This document shows positions 13,201 to 21,277 of a stretch of 64,000 nucleotides of DNA, piece by piece. Position numbers and translations under genes: made by a program. The DNA lies in assembly GCA_946902875.1 (NCBI GenBank), contig OX336358.1, forward strand, positions 15,431,694 to 15,495,693, written 5' to 3'. Source of the stretch: Nematopogon swammerdamellus. Taxonomy: Eukaryota > Arthropoda > Insecta > Lepidoptera > Adelidae. Numbering within the stretch: position 1 is the stretch's first letter; each line of letters opens with the position of its first letter. Below the pieces are notes generated by a model. The model was given only the letters and a program-made list of their open reading frames with translations, searched no databases and was not told where the DNA came from.

Positions 13201-13317
13201 GGCAGTCAGCTAGCTCTGCGCTACTACCGCTACGTGCAGGCGGCTAGAGACGGGCAGGAGCAGAAGGATTGCCTCGCGCTGTATCCGCATTGCGACGCAC
13301 ACTTCCGTAAAAAGTAG
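3625..13317 (+). CDS. Osiris-like (DUF1676-type) protein, spliced, 5' end missing
   Basis: Nine exons (3625-3843, 5196-5452, 6055-6218, 6856-6956, 7985-8111, 8302-8392, 9985-10140, 10916-11088, 13173-13317) join with consistent phases into 476 codons plus a TAG stop. The hydrophobic block in exon 2 (LAILLVVKLIKLKLFFVLPL, then IIGVGAAKKM) with basic residues between two membrane-prone stretches is typical of the DUF1676/Osiris family. These are insect secretory or endosomal membrane proteins linked to cuticle formation. A His-rich run (KFHHHHHLISHHHHK) follows, then a Gly/His/Pro segment, a Gln-rich helix (KKLVQQQQQILAA), and a C-terminal domain with CRERAVCSLYRDP and DCLALYPHCDAHF, whose four Cys could pair. 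The signal peptide and two-Cys region expected in Osiris proteins must lie in an unseen upstream exon. The classic AQ-LAY motif was not found, so an Osiris relative rather than a canonical member is possible. Confidence 0.65.
3990..4125. repeat. 135-bp repeat paired with 6658-6792
   Basis: Both copies run from atcaattattcgaa through tatcgaaaatgttgacg, atcatgatggtttctcta and gatgttcacca to gaatgcgattt, with scattered mismatches. Both lie in introns of the Osiris-like gene in the same orientation. Unknown class. Confidence 0.6.
4130..4385 (-). repeat. H4 dispersed repeat, minus strand
   Basis: Reverse-complement copy of the 2995-3385 family, with a (CTGT/CCGT)n microsatellite at 4172-4220 and the block agcccgttaaaattttcaca. 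Confidence 0.55.
4440..4552 (+). repeat. H4 dispersed repeat fragment
   Basis: Plus-strand fragment of the H4 family with (ACGG)n(CAGA)n at 4478-4512 and a gccggatacggaacc end. It is interrupted by the MITE that starts at 4553. Confidence 0.5.
4553..4853. mobile_element. hAT-type MITE, family A copy 1
   Basis: Flanked by the perfect 8-bp direct repeat acggaacc (4545-4552 and 4854-4861). It starts acagattacttaatag and ends gcgtgacgcctg. A second copy at 44540-44809 shares the same ends and is flanked by a different 8-bp repeat, which fixes the boundaries. An 8-bp duplication is the hallmark of hAT transposition. Confidence 0.8.
5196..5452 (+). CDS. Osiris-like gene, membrane and His-rich exon
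   Basis: Acceptor tttttccacag ending at 5195 and donor gtatgc at 5453. It encodes the paired hydrophobic stretches and a run of 9 His in 14 residues at the exon end. This is the exon that identifies the family. Confidence 0.8.
6055..6218 (+). CDS. Osiris-like gene, Gly/His/Pro exon
   Basis: Acceptor cttgtctccag ending at 6054 and donor gtgagt at 6219; phase 0 in, phase 2 out. It encodes a low-complexity stretch (PPAYHAPTGHVSYGPPHSA, then GHGGHVVVQNEP) rich in Gly, His, Pro and Tyr. Confidence 0.75.
6328..6354. other. Perfect 11-bp hairpin
   Basis: cagttttgagc and gctcaaaactg flank a 4-base loop (acca). It lies in the intron after exon 3 and has no known role. Confidence 0.4.
6658..6792. repeat. 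Second copy of the 3990-4125 repeat
   Basis: Same order of shared blocks as the copy at 3990-4125. It lies just upstream of the exon at 6856. Confidence 0.6.
6856..6956 (+). CDS. Osiris-like gene, exon 4
   Basis: Acceptor aaattgcag ending at 6855 and donor gtaaat at 6957. It encodes EYIAAGVHRNAIANF followed by KPHMDDVNDINSWGLGLPP. Phases fit both neighbours. Confidence 0.7.
7128..7710 (+). pseudogene. Retroelement C-terminal ORF, PD-(D/E)XK-like, truncated
   Basis: A continuous 177-codon frame (7128-7661) lies inside an Osiris intron. It carries RHSSINFLIKRAL, a KPDCKTLVPWSRGR segment, the striking DATCVDTLAPSH motif, and QRGNCASVLGT near the end. As I recall the family, proteins with (R/K)PD-LVPW-GR-L-DATCVDT are the C-terminal region of retroelement-derived reverse transcriptase proteins. 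The PD...D-T arrangement suggests a PD-(D/E)XK nuclease fold; that is inference. Just upstream the pattern NHGFSCQSSAG continues the family in another frame, indicating a frameshift near 7155. It is followed by aataaataaaaaaaa, a poly(A)-type 3' end near 7710. A dead, 5'-truncated insertion is likely. Confidence 0.6.
7985..8111 (+). CDS. Osiris-like gene, exon 5
   Basis: Acceptor cctttcag ending at 7984 and donor gtacat at 8112. It encodes GQASMAPSAGYIPTSVMPNS and a Thr/Ser/Pro-rich remainder ending FINSGR. The donor is weaker than average. Confidence 0.65.
8302..8392 (+). CDS. Osiris-like gene, exon 6
   Basis: Inferred from phase: exon 5 ends in phase 2 but the exon at 9985 needs phase 0. 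This 91-bp exon, between ttttgtttcag (to 8301) and gtgaga (8393), bridges them exactly. It encodes PIGPPGGVQITRQRRPTSK and then DLSLQAEKEAL. Confidence 0.65.
8430..8640 (+). mobile_element. LINE 3' end fragment (L-tail family)
   Basis: Shares ctcccaagtacagtctcggg, acctgttaggccggcatggc, cgtcgttagacacctta and a final ataaaaaa with the copies at 11180-11715 and 31690-31910. In the longer copy these follow a reverse-transcriptase C-terminus, so this is a 5'-truncated LINE. Confidence 0.65.
9039..9350 (+). mobile_element. S3-head/S2-body chimeric SINE
   Basis: The first 90 bp or so are the S3 head (accgtgtggggccggtactt, then gtcgtaaaaggcgactaa). From about 9117 (cccttcttatattactaggt) it is the S2 body, ending cagtttccataaaaaaaaa. 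The same junction occurs at 16908, 42130 and 48155, so this chimera is itself a mobile family. Confidence 0.75.
9484..9880 (+). mobile_element. S1 SINE, tRNA-derived, full length
   Basis: Starts with a tRNA-like head: A-box-like ggtggcggagtgg and B-box-like ggttcgcaccc, followed by gtgtaccaatgag. A body of about 320 bp ends cataccggattacataaaaaa. Full relatives lie at 40211, 43979 and 51917. Confidence 0.85.
9985..10140 (+). CDS. Osiris-like gene, Gln-rich helical exon
   Basis: Acceptor tatgatctcag ending at 9984 and donor gtcagt at 10141. It encodes an Ala-rich start (LRAAALAARAPPSP) and an amphipathic Gln-rich helix (AQLAEATRAQAEKKLVQQQQ). Phase 0 on both sides. Confidence 0.7.
10156..10330 (-). 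mobile_element. S1 SINE 3' fragment
   Basis: On the minus strand it matches the S1 body (tctagtccagt, gccacccata) without the tRNA-like head. It starts 15 bases after the donor of exon 7. Confidence 0.6.
10560..10868 (+). mobile_element. Two LINE L-tail fragments
   Basis: Segments at about 10576-10650 (ctgtcatgacattcgcaatc) and 10760-10868 (cccaagtacagtctcgggtc, caggccggcatggcattcgc) match the LINE 3' end family at 11180-11715. They end 47 bases before the acceptor of the next Osiris exon. Confidence 0.55.
10916..11088 (+). CDS. Osiris-like gene, Cys-containing exon
   Basis: Acceptor ttctttcag ending at 10915 and donor gtacgt at 11089. It encodes DTVSADRFYGALVEKVEKVL and CRERAVCSLYRDPIQHTPYS, with two Cys six residues apart. 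Confidence 0.75.
11180..11715 (+). pseudogene. LINE reverse transcriptase C-terminal remnant and 3' end
   Basis: Plus-strand frames read ILEYCSHLWNSSAKYQL, LDSIQRRAVRLVGDPVVS and, after a frame change near 11350, GKMWNALPAHLFPPKYSLGF and FKSGVKKLL. This order (EYCSHLW, IQRRAVRLVGD, WN-LP, FK) is the C-terminal signature of jockey/CR1-type reverse transcriptases. A short 3' tail ending in ataaaaatgg follows. It lies in the last intron of the Osiris-like gene, in sense orientation. Confidence 0.8.
12838..12973. repeat. Poly-G and poly-C tracts facing each other
   Basis: A G run of about 26 bases (12838-12863) and a C-rich run of about 37 bases (12937-12973) lie 73 bases apart in the last Osiris intron. 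They are complementary and could form a very stable hairpin in the pre-mRNA, or G-quadruplex and i-motif structures in DNA. The Gly- and Pro-rich ORFs here are translations of these runs. Confidence 0.8.
13173..13317 (+). CDS. Osiris-like gene, terminal exon with TAG stop
   Basis: Acceptor atgtttgcag ending at 13172; stop TAG at 13315-13317. It encodes SELQPPGGSQLALRYYRYVQ and AARDGQEQKDCLALYPHCDA before the stop. The second half of this exon is the first unit of the tandem array that continues to about 13980. Confidence 0.75.
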
Positions 13318-13980
13318 ACTCCGGCAGCTATCAACCGGCAGGCAGCCGGCTAGCTCTGCGCTACTGCCGCTAAGTGCAGGCGACTTGAGACGGGCAGGAG
13401 CAGAAGGATTGCCTAGAGCTGTATCCGCATTGCGACGCATACTTCCGTAACAAGAGACTCCGGCAGCTATCGTCCGGCCGGCAGCCGGCTAGCTCTACGC
13501 TACTACCTCTACGTGCAGGCGACTTGAGACGGGCAGGAGCAGAAGGATTGCCTAGAGCTGTATCCGCATTGCGACGCACACTTTCGCAAAAAGTAGACTC
13601 CGGCAGCTATCAACCGGCAGGCAGCCGGCTAGCTCTGCGCTACTGCCGCTAAGTGCAGGCGACTTGAGACGGGCAGGAGCAGAAGGATTGCCTAGAGCTG
13701 TATCCGCATTGCGACGCATACTTCCGTAACAAGAGACTCCGGCAGCTATCGTCCGGCCGGCAGCCGGCTAGCTCTACGCTACTACCTCTACGTGCAGGCG
13801 ACTTGAGACGGGCAGGAGCAGAAGGATTGCCTAGAGCTGTATCCGCATTGCGACGCACACTTTCGCAAAAAGTAGACTCCGGCAGCTATCAACCGGCAGG
13901 CAGCCGGCTAGCTCTGCGCTACTGCCGCTAAGTGCAGGCGACTAGAGACGGCCAGGAGCAGAAGGATTGCCTCGCGCTTT
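13196..13980 (+). repeat. Tandem array of the Osiris terminal exon (about 140-bp units)
   Basis: The block gtatccgcattgcgacgca recurs at 13281, 13421, 13560, 13700 and 13839, a spacing alternating 140 and 139 bp, with a sixth degenerate unit to about 13980. Units 2+3 (13333-13611) and 4+5 (13612-13890) look base-for-base identical, so a 279-bp dimer was duplicated recently. Unit 1 is coding and holds the stop; units 2-6 carry in-frame stops such as taagtgcag and are non-coding. A further decayed copy lies at about 14300-14365 (gcgacgcacacttccacaac). Confidence 0.9.
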
Positions 13981-14365
13981 ATATGCGCTGCATTTCTCTC
14001 CCATCTAGGAAGTAGACTGACGGACGTTAGAAGTAGTTAGGGACAATCTTCGTAGTCGGTGCACTCCAAGGGGTGGTGACTCAGAACGCCTTTATGAGTC
14101 CCTCCGATGGAGGAGCTGAACCTGAGTCAATGCGCGTCATCGTGGCCAAATTGGTGGTCTCCCGACAGCCTCCCAGCGTGCAAAGACTTTCAGAAATGAT
14201 TGCTCCTGTTTCAGTAATGATACTAATAATTGTTCCATGTTGAATGAATCTTGACACAGTGCGGATGCTATGGTAGCAAGACTGATGCGCTCGGGTCAGT
14301 GGCGGGTGAAGATTCTGCACTGCGACGCACACTTCCACAACATTTTAGACTCCGACAGCCGTAGG

Positions 14366-15512
14366 TGTTTTGCCCTGACTGTCTCAAATGAATTAATTAC
14401 TTCGCATCATACGTAAATAGCCTTCTTTGGCGTCCTGTTTTTTAAAATATATTTAAAAGGTTTAAATTCTTTTTATACATTACTAGTATTGCATAAAAAA
14501 AAATACCTAGTAAACGAGTCTCCATAAAATTTTTCTTTCAATACATTTACTGTAAATGTTTATAATTTTGTAAAATATGGTCAACGCAGCATGTCCAAAA
14601 GATAGATTTAACGTAAATGATTTTAATGTTTGTATTTTTAATTTTTTTATTTATTTCTTAAACCATTTTCCAGGCTTGCTTTGATTTAATGCAATATTAT
14701 ACAACATCATCTGTAGACACACAATGTTTGAGTTTTATATTAAATACACTATAGCAATCTTCGAATATGTAAAACTTAAAGCAAGTCTAAAAAAATATTT
14801 TAAGAGATTTTAGTCACTACCTATTTAGTTAAGTAGTAGCTAGGATTAAGTATTTATTTATTTTATAAAATAAAATTAACTTAATTTATTTAAACTATGT
14901 AGTTACCTTCATTTTGTTTTATTTACTGCCATACATACGCATGTATGTAATTTGAAACATTTTCTGCTTTCAATATTATTATTTATTTACATAAGAGCTG
15001 ATAAATAGTTTACAATTATTTAGATGCCAAATTGTGTATCAAATTGTAAATCGAAAATGTTTAAATGTAATAATTTATTTCTCGTTATGCATTTTTGTTT
15101 TTAAAATATATAATTTTCAAAACTTGGTGTTTTTCAATCAATTATATTTATATTCCCTTTCTGTTTGTGGGTAGTCAAGGTTGAGCTATGACATGAGCTC
15201 TTGCGCACGAGAACTTTAGTCTCTGGGAACCATGGTAGTAGCTAAAACCAGTTACAGAATCTTTGCTACTCAAAATAAAACTGTAAATATAACTCACACC
15301 TTCACAATAAATGTTAAAGCATTACAAAACATTGACAAATAAAAATACCTTGAGTTAGTTTTTGATATACATTTATATTATGTATATGAACATAAAATAT
15401 AACTGACATACCATACTAATCCCTGTGAAACAAATATAATTGTGAACAGTGTGTTTTTTATGACGAAATAAATAAACTAAACTAAACTAAACATGCCGGG
15501 AACAAATTATGC
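14366..15512. other. AT-rich 3' flank of the Osiris-like gene
   Basis: Strongly AT-rich with several aataaa signals (for example near 15276, 15306 and 15466) that could serve as poly(A) sites. No ORF with recognisable protein features was seen on either strand. Confidence 0.4.
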
Positions 15513-15520
15513 GTTGTGCA

Positions 15521-15994
15521 CATAGGCGCCGACTACGTGGGTGCTCAGGGGCTCCAGCACCCACGAGGTGTGAGCAGTGGGTGCGGAGCACCCACGACGA
15601 TAGATATCAAAACTGATCAGTAATAGGATTTGAGCTACGATAAAAGTGCCTTATTTACTTACAAGCCTTTGAGCGGCCACATTTACACATTCGCACTAGT
15701 GGCGCGACGAATAGCGAACGTTACTATAGTACTCCTATATTATTCCATACCATTCAATAGAATATAGGGACACTACATGCGTAGGTACATCGTGCAAATG
15801 TGTAAATGCGGCAAATGCAAAACATTGTTCGAACGTTTTGCGAATCCATACTGCCGGGTGCCGGGAGAATTAGTGAAAAATTGGAGAAGCATATGTCCAG
15901 CAGTGGACGGCAACACGTTGATGATGATGATAATTGTTCAATAAAAAAAAATTGCATGAGCACCCACGAGGATTTCTAAAAGTCGGCGCCCCTG
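15521..15994. mobile_element. hAT-type MITE, family B, with nested RTE tail
   Basis: Flanked by perfect 8-bp repeats gttgtgca (15513-15520, 15995-16002). Terminal inverted repeats are cataggcgccgact and caggggcgccgact (read inward), followed by gtgggtgctc on both sides. At about 15885-15945 it contains an RTE 3' end (catatgtccagcagtggac then gatgatgat). hAT superfamily from duplication length and ends. Confidence 0.85.
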
Positions 15995-16054
15995 GTTGTG
16001 CATATGCGTTTCAACGAATTTCCAGCATTGTAGAACGCTCATTGTAGGGCAGGA

Positions 16055-16205
16055 ACCTAATATTTCCCCCCAGTGCAGTCTCGGGTCCTTCAAGAGGGGC
16101 GTGAAAGGCACCTGTCAGACCGGCATGGCATTTGCAGCCCTAGCAAACGACCGAATGCCCATGGGCGTCGTTAGACACCTTGTGAGTGCCACATGTTGCA
16201 CTTTG
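16055..16205 (+). mobile_element. LINE L-tail fragment
   Basis: Contains cagtgcagtctcgggtcctt, acctgtcagaccggcatggc and gggcgtcgttagacacctt in family order. Confidence 0.6.
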
Positions 16206-16329
16206 CTGTTTCGTTTCTGATATTTATGAATGACATGCTCTCGCTCGGCGAAATACACCTGACGCGGATGACAGCACAGCGCACGAAGAGTTCACCCCAA
16301 AGACTGTACAGATCAAGGAGCTCGCTATT

Positions 16330-16640
16330 TTATCCCCGCATGACTCGTCGCAGAGAGACTCAGCAACCTTTTGTTCTTGACATTGGGCTTTGGAGAACCA
16401 ATCGGTTCTCTAAATCGTTACTTTGTCGCACCGCTAAAGTGTGAAACTGTCTTCCGGCGAGTGTATTTCCTGAATGAATCCTTTAACCTGGGTGTCTTCA
16501 AGCGTCGTATTCGGGCTAGACAGCCTAGCAGCAGTCCGCAAATCTGATCGCATGGCACCTACTGAGCGTCGTTTCGCGAGGAGAGGTGATATTGGTTCTG
16601 TCGGCTGCACCATTGGTCTCTCGGCACAGCCACCCATGCT
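16330..16640 (+). pseudogene. Jockey-like reverse transcriptase C-terminal remnant
   Basis: Reads RFSKSLLCRTAKV, NCLPASVFPE, NLGVFKRRI with stops and frame changes, matching in order the remnants at 18723-19015 and 38200-38480. It is a decayed LINE end. Confidence 0.6.
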
Positions 16641-16907
16641 GGTTTACAACGTTTACAACGCTTTGAACGCGGGGGGCGGTGTGGCCCGATCGTTGTTCTG
16701 TGGTAAAGATGCTTCAGCAGGTGCGAAGCGCGACACTGTTACTCAGTGGTCGGGTCCGCGGTTGACAGAACAATGCCTGTCAAACGCGAGCGGGTGCGAA
16801 GATTGTAGTTGCAGGTGTGGGTAGGCCCCACAGAACAACGATCGGGCCACACCGCCCGCGCCCGGCCCCCAGACCGGACTTTTTTGCTCTGTGGTAGGCA
16901 CCAATTT

Positions 16908-17235
16908 TGTACCGTGTGGGGCCGGTACTTTAAAAGAATAGCCCCACTGCATCTCTCCCCGTGCATGTCGTAAAAGGCGACTAAGGGATATGACTCCCTT
17001 CTTATATTACTAGGTGGTAGGGTTTACCCGCCCGGGTTGGTACCACCGCACTGAATGAAAGGTCGGTCGAAACGGCTATGTAAATAGTTTGTTTTTTCCG
17101 TCCAGTTCAGTGTAGCCGGCACGACCGAAGGGAAGCACTGACGTGGCACCAAGTACACCCGGTGTTATGGGCTGACGTCACGGATGTTGTAGGTGATGTA
17201 GCCAACCGTGTCAGTATCAATAAAAAAAAATAAAA
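16908..17235 (+). mobile_element. S3-head/S2-body chimeric SINE
   Basis: Same junction as the copy at 9039 (gactaagggatatgactccc), ending cagtatcaataaaaaaaaat. Upstream, 16670-16860 holds two inverted copies of a block with gatcgttgttctgtgg. Confidence 0.75.
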
Positions 17236-17244
17236 AAAACGGCT

Positions 17245-17625
17245 TGGGCTGCGTTCCGCACCTTCGCCGAGGAGCAGAATGTACTGACAATGTCCTCCAG
17301 CTGCTGCTGCTGCTGGTGCACACTGCCAGACCTGCCGATCTTCAGGGGGGTGAGCACGGAATTACATACCGGAGACAGCCTGTATGAGTCTTCTCTGCTG
17401 AAGTTGGCATGCCTCGAGATCTCGATGGACTCACGGATGATGCGTGGAAAGAGTCGTTTTTCGGTGGCCAGAATTTTCACCTAACATGCTCAACTATGGC
17501 AGACTTGGTTTTGTCCATGTTCTTGACTGCTCTGATGTGTTCAGAAATGCGTTCTGTGACGCTGCGCTTAATTTGGCTGGTGTATGATTTTCCACAGCTA
17601 CACGGTATATTTTTCGCAAAATGAT
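17245..17625 (-). pseudogene. Penelope-like element GIY-YIG endonuclease remnant
   Basis: On the minus strand from 17625: NIPCSCGKSYTSQIKRSVTE, then RISEHIRAVKN and KTKSAIVEHV, a stop, a frame change, then RLFPRIIRESIEISRHANFS, REDSYRLS and a Gln run. The spacing of PC-CGK-Y-GQTKR, R-EH, EH and the R-I-REAIEI/NREDG segment is that of the C-terminal GIY-YIG endonuclease of Penelope-like retroelements. The active-site Gly of the YIG half is changed (YTS), and the stop plus frameshift show it is dead. Confidence 0.7.
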
Positions 17626-17844
17626 GATATGGTCCCAGCAGTGGATGTATATGGACTGGTCAGTTAGTCAGTCAGTGTGTATGTGTTCACTGCTGGACAT
17701 ACGCCTCCCCAATTTTAAACATAGTAGCCGACATGAAATGAAGGGAAATACTGACATGGCATGCATACCTAGTTCTCCCGGTGTTATGGGCTGACATCAC
17801 GGATGCTGTAGTGTAGGTGATTTAGCGAGCCGTGTCAGTTTCCA

Positions 17845-17876
<32 letters not shown>

Positions 17877-18539
17877 AAACAAAAACCTAAACAAGCTAAT
17901 TATTATTAAAAGAAATCACGAAACAATACAATAAAATTAATCAAATGTCAAAAATAAATAAACAAAAAATGGGAAAATTTTTATTCATTCTAGTAACAAC
18001 CCTAGCCCATAGCGAATAACTCCTGCAACGTCTTAATCCCATGGAATTAGGCGTCGGTTTTTTTTAACGGACAGAGGAAACAGTGAACTATTTTCGGTAT
18101 AAATATCTCCGCCTACTAACATGGGATCTAGGAGAAAAAAAATAAAATAAAAAAAATAAAAAATAAATATAATTCGATTTCTGTAAACTTTCACAGCCTC
18201 GAATAACTTTTCAAATGTGGATATTCGAAAGGGTATTTGATAAGGCTGAGTGAAATTTAATTGAAATAAATGAAATTGAGTTTTTCCGAAACTAAAAAAG
18301 TGTAATTTTCAAAAAATTATTTCTCCTAAACTAAAAGTCGCAGAGGCGGGGGAGTTTTACTCTAGCATTTTAAATAACTAAATCTATTAATTTCTGGAAT
18401 AAAAAGAACGTGTCCGATTTTAAGGTCATATTTGACACTGTGCGCCGCTAGCGTCCTCGGAACAGTGACAACATCGTTCCACCTGGAGGTTTTGTAGTTA
18501 TAGGTGTTTTGTTTTGTATTGCGCAATATGTTTAGTTTT

Positions 18540-18675
18540 TTTTTTTTTATGTAATCCGGTATGGGTGGCTGAGTCGGAGGGGCCAAAGCGCATGCTCCGA
18601 CTAGCCAATATCACCTCCGAGAAGGTAGGTGCCATACCGGAGACTTCCCTAGATTGCTGGCTATACTGGTAGTTT
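18540..18675 (-). mobile_element. S1 SINE 3' fragment
   Basis: Minus-strand S1 3' end (ataccggattacataaaaaa on the minus strand) without the tRNA-like head. Confidence 0.65.
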
Positions 18676-18722
18676 GAATAATAAAGATTTTTTTACGTTA
18701 AGAGCAAAATAATAATAATAAA

Positions 18723-19015
18723 TTGGGGATTCTATACAGATGTTCAACTGCTTACACTTTATACAGCGCAAGTGAGACCGGTGATGGAATATTGCAGTCA
18801 TCTTTGGGGAGGGTCCTCCGCAAATTCTTAATTCTTTCACGCTTCGATTCGGTTCAACGACGTTTTATTGTAGGTAGTCGATTAGATGGAAGAGTTCTGC
18901 GAACGGCACCAATCGCTAAATCGTTTTTGTGTCGCACTGCAAACGTGTGGAACGGGCTTCCGGGGAATAACTTTCCCTACTCCTACACAATCCACGGATC
19001 TTTACGTAGGTAGCC
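18723..19015 (+). pseudogene. Jockey-like reverse transcriptase C-terminal remnant
   Basis: One frame reads [50 protein letters not shown]...FLCRT--VWN-LP is the LINE C-terminal pattern. There is no start or upstream domain, so it is a fragment. Confidence 0.65.
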
Positions 19016-19194
19016 GATTAATAAATTTAGTCTATGCCCAGCGACGTTAGTCCGCCTTGAAGCTGGACAAGCACAGCCACCCCATTCGGGTGCAAAAGGA
19101 AAATTTGTAACATGATTTTTTTAATAATAATATTTTTAATAATGGACTTTATGCCACTTACACACATTAAGGGTGGGCTTATTGCCTTAGTGAA

Positions 19195-19395
19195 TTTCCT
19201 CCAGTCAACCCGGTGGACCTACATTTTTACATGGAATCCGAACCATGGAGCAGTGAGTGAAGGTATGCACGTAATTTTTTTTTTTAATCAGAAAAAAATA
19301 ATTGGTACACGCCGGTTGGATTCGAACCTCGGACCTCTCGCAAGAGAAGCCGACGCGCGACGCCCAGACCACTCGGCCAACCGCCGCGTTCAATT
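19195..19395 (-). mobile_element. S1-type SINE tRNA-like head
   Basis: Minus strand begins gcggcggttggccgagtggt, with B box ggttcgaatcc and gtgtaccaattat. The downstream part (cttcactcactgctccatgg) differs from the standard S1 body, so this may be a sibling family using the same head. Confidence 0.65.
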
Positions 19396-19774
19396 CAATT
19401 CATGATTGAGGATGAGAGATAAAGATAGAGATTAACTGAGACTTATCCTATGCCTCCTTTTCACATTAGATCCAGCTCCAACCTAGTCAAACATTTAAGT
19501 TTCATCTCCAAAATGAAACGCTCACTATGCCAGATGAAATTCATAAAATATTTCCCACACTTTTGCCTATGTGTGGCGGGCCGATACTTCGAATATATCT
19601 ACATAGCATACTAGTACATGCCACCCCTAATCGGTACCACCCTGTCTGGCAAGCTATCGTACTTCTCGCTTGCGCGCATGTTTTCAAACATGTCTGTCTC
19701 CTTCACACGCAGCGGGTGGGTCGGTGTTGCTAGCCTGTATTCTGATGTTTGCTCAAAATTCTATATTTATATTT

Positions 19775-20060
19775 GGATACCGTGTGGAGCCGGTATTTAA
19801 AATGAATAGCCCTACTGCATCTCTCCCCGTGCACGTCGTAAAAGCCGACGAGATGCCGTACTAAAGGGCGACAGGATAGCCACCTCTCATCTTGGAACAG
19901 TCCTTCCACCGAGTCGTGCAGCAGGTGGTTCTTCGTGCCTTACCGCCTGTTTGATAGTTATCTTGTCCGAATACTTTGCTAAACGTGGTGGCCGGTGTTG
20001 TGCTGTAATTGAAAAGCTTGCAGCACAACACCGATTATCCCGATTGTCGGGATACAGCGT
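19775..20060 (+). mobile_element. S3 element, full-length type
   Basis: Head ataccgtgtggagccggtat, middle gtcgtaaaagccgacgag, then gccgtactaaagggcgacag and the gtggtggccggtgttgtgctg / cagcacaacaccgatt hairpin, ending ttgtcgggatacagcgtgtg. Relatives at 42487 (plus) and at 27535, 31008, 34222 and 54440 (minus). Confidence 0.65.
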
Positions 20061-20484
20061 GTGGTATGGTTAGCGCGCACGTTCGTGGCCTCTGGGGGCG
20101 GAGGCCGATAGATCTTTAAACGATTATCCCTGTTTTGTCTTCGTACTTCAACCACGCAATAAAACCTTATTAGATAAATAATTTAATGCCATAAATAAAA
20201 AAGAGGTTTCGTAAATGTCGTTACTTTCAGAGATTGATTCACAACACTATACATTCCATTCTCGCTTTCCTGCCGGAGGCCACGAACGTACGCGCTGACA
20301 CGTACTGTCGGGGTTAATAGTTTTAGTTATTTTTTAACAAGGGAATCGATTTGTAGTGTCGGATAAAGTTCAACGATCAAGTTCATTAAGCTACAACTTG
20401 CAATTATTCGGCTCTCCCTGACACGCAACTATTTATTTATTTATTTATTCACTTTTTTAACACCGTCAGGTTTGAAGTAAGCAC

Positions 20485-20738
20485 ATTAACATAACATAAG
20501 ATATAACATAACATAACATAACATAACATAACATAACATAACCCCCATTCTAATTATTCATGTTCACATTTTCGAAACCTAACATAACATGACAATATAA
20601 CATAACATAACATAACATAACATAACATAACATAACATAACATAACATAACATAACATAACATAACATAACATAACATAACATAACATAACATAACATAA
20701 CATAATATAACATAACATAACATAACATAACATAATAT
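20485..20738 (+). repeat. (ACATA)n pentanucleotide satellite
   Basis: About 30-40 near-perfect copies of acata/cataa in two blocks (20485-20541 and 20581-20738), separated by 40 bp. It differs from the insect telomere repeat ttagg. Confidence 0.9.
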
Positions 20739-20861
20739 CTATTTATCTATTTCTTACCAAATTAATTTAGATTCCGAATATCATAAAAGGTGAAACTACA
20801 AACTATCACAAGGGCCAAAGGATGACGAAATGTCCTCCCAAAAAGTCAAATTCCCGACTAT

Positions 20862-21065
20862 CCCTCGCGACGCGGCGGGTAACACCGCGTCAGTCTAGGC
20901 TCGCTCACCGGTCGCGCTGCGCGCTTTTCGCGCGCCTGTAAAAACGCGCGAAATTATTTCATTTGTAATTTTTTCAGTGATTTCTTTTTGACGCCTTTTT
21001 TGGGAAAATTTTGTGTGGTTCGTGACATTTTGTGGATCTGTGGAGGGGATTTCATTGAAGATAAT
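20862..21065 (+). promoter_or_regulatory. Candidate CpG-rich promoter and untranslated exon
   Basis: A CpG-dense patch (20862-20955: gcgacgcggcgggt, ggtcgcgctgcgcgc, cgcgcgaaa) is followed by a TCAGTG initiator-like site at 20974-20979, about 90 bp of unique sequence, and a strong donor gtaagtgt at 21066. No such combination occurs elsewhere between the two genes. It could be the promoter and first, untranslated exon of the SLC7-like transporter starting at 34993. This is inference; no transcript evidence is available. Confidence 0.35.
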
Positions 21066-21204
21066 GTAAGTGTGATCATCTCAGTAATTTTATGGAAAAG
21101 CTTCATTCATGATCTTGGATTCATATGAATCACATATAATAATTAATTCAGTACAAGGAAAGGCTGGCGGCACATAATTTGGTATTTATTTTAATTAATA
21201 AAAA

Positions 21205-21277
21205 AAGTAATACAAATAACCAAAGAATTAATACCTACCTAACACACATTGAAATAACTATCAAAAGGGGCGTTTTC
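21205..21277. repeat. Dispersed repeat paired with 36583-36668
   Basis: aagtaatacaaataaccaaa ... aataactatcaaaaggggcg is the reverse complement, with few changes, of the segment at 36583-36668. Unknown class. Confidence 0.55.

Noticed and set aside
12766..13213. Gly-rich and Pro-rich ORFs on both strands
   Set aside because: Direct translations of the poly-G and poly-C runs.
13210..13858. Repeated minus-strand ORFs beginning MRRNADTALGNPSAPARL
   Set aside because: Antisense shadows of the tandem Osiris exon copies.
20485..20738. Interstitial telomere repeat
   Set aside because: The unit is acata, not the insect ttagg.
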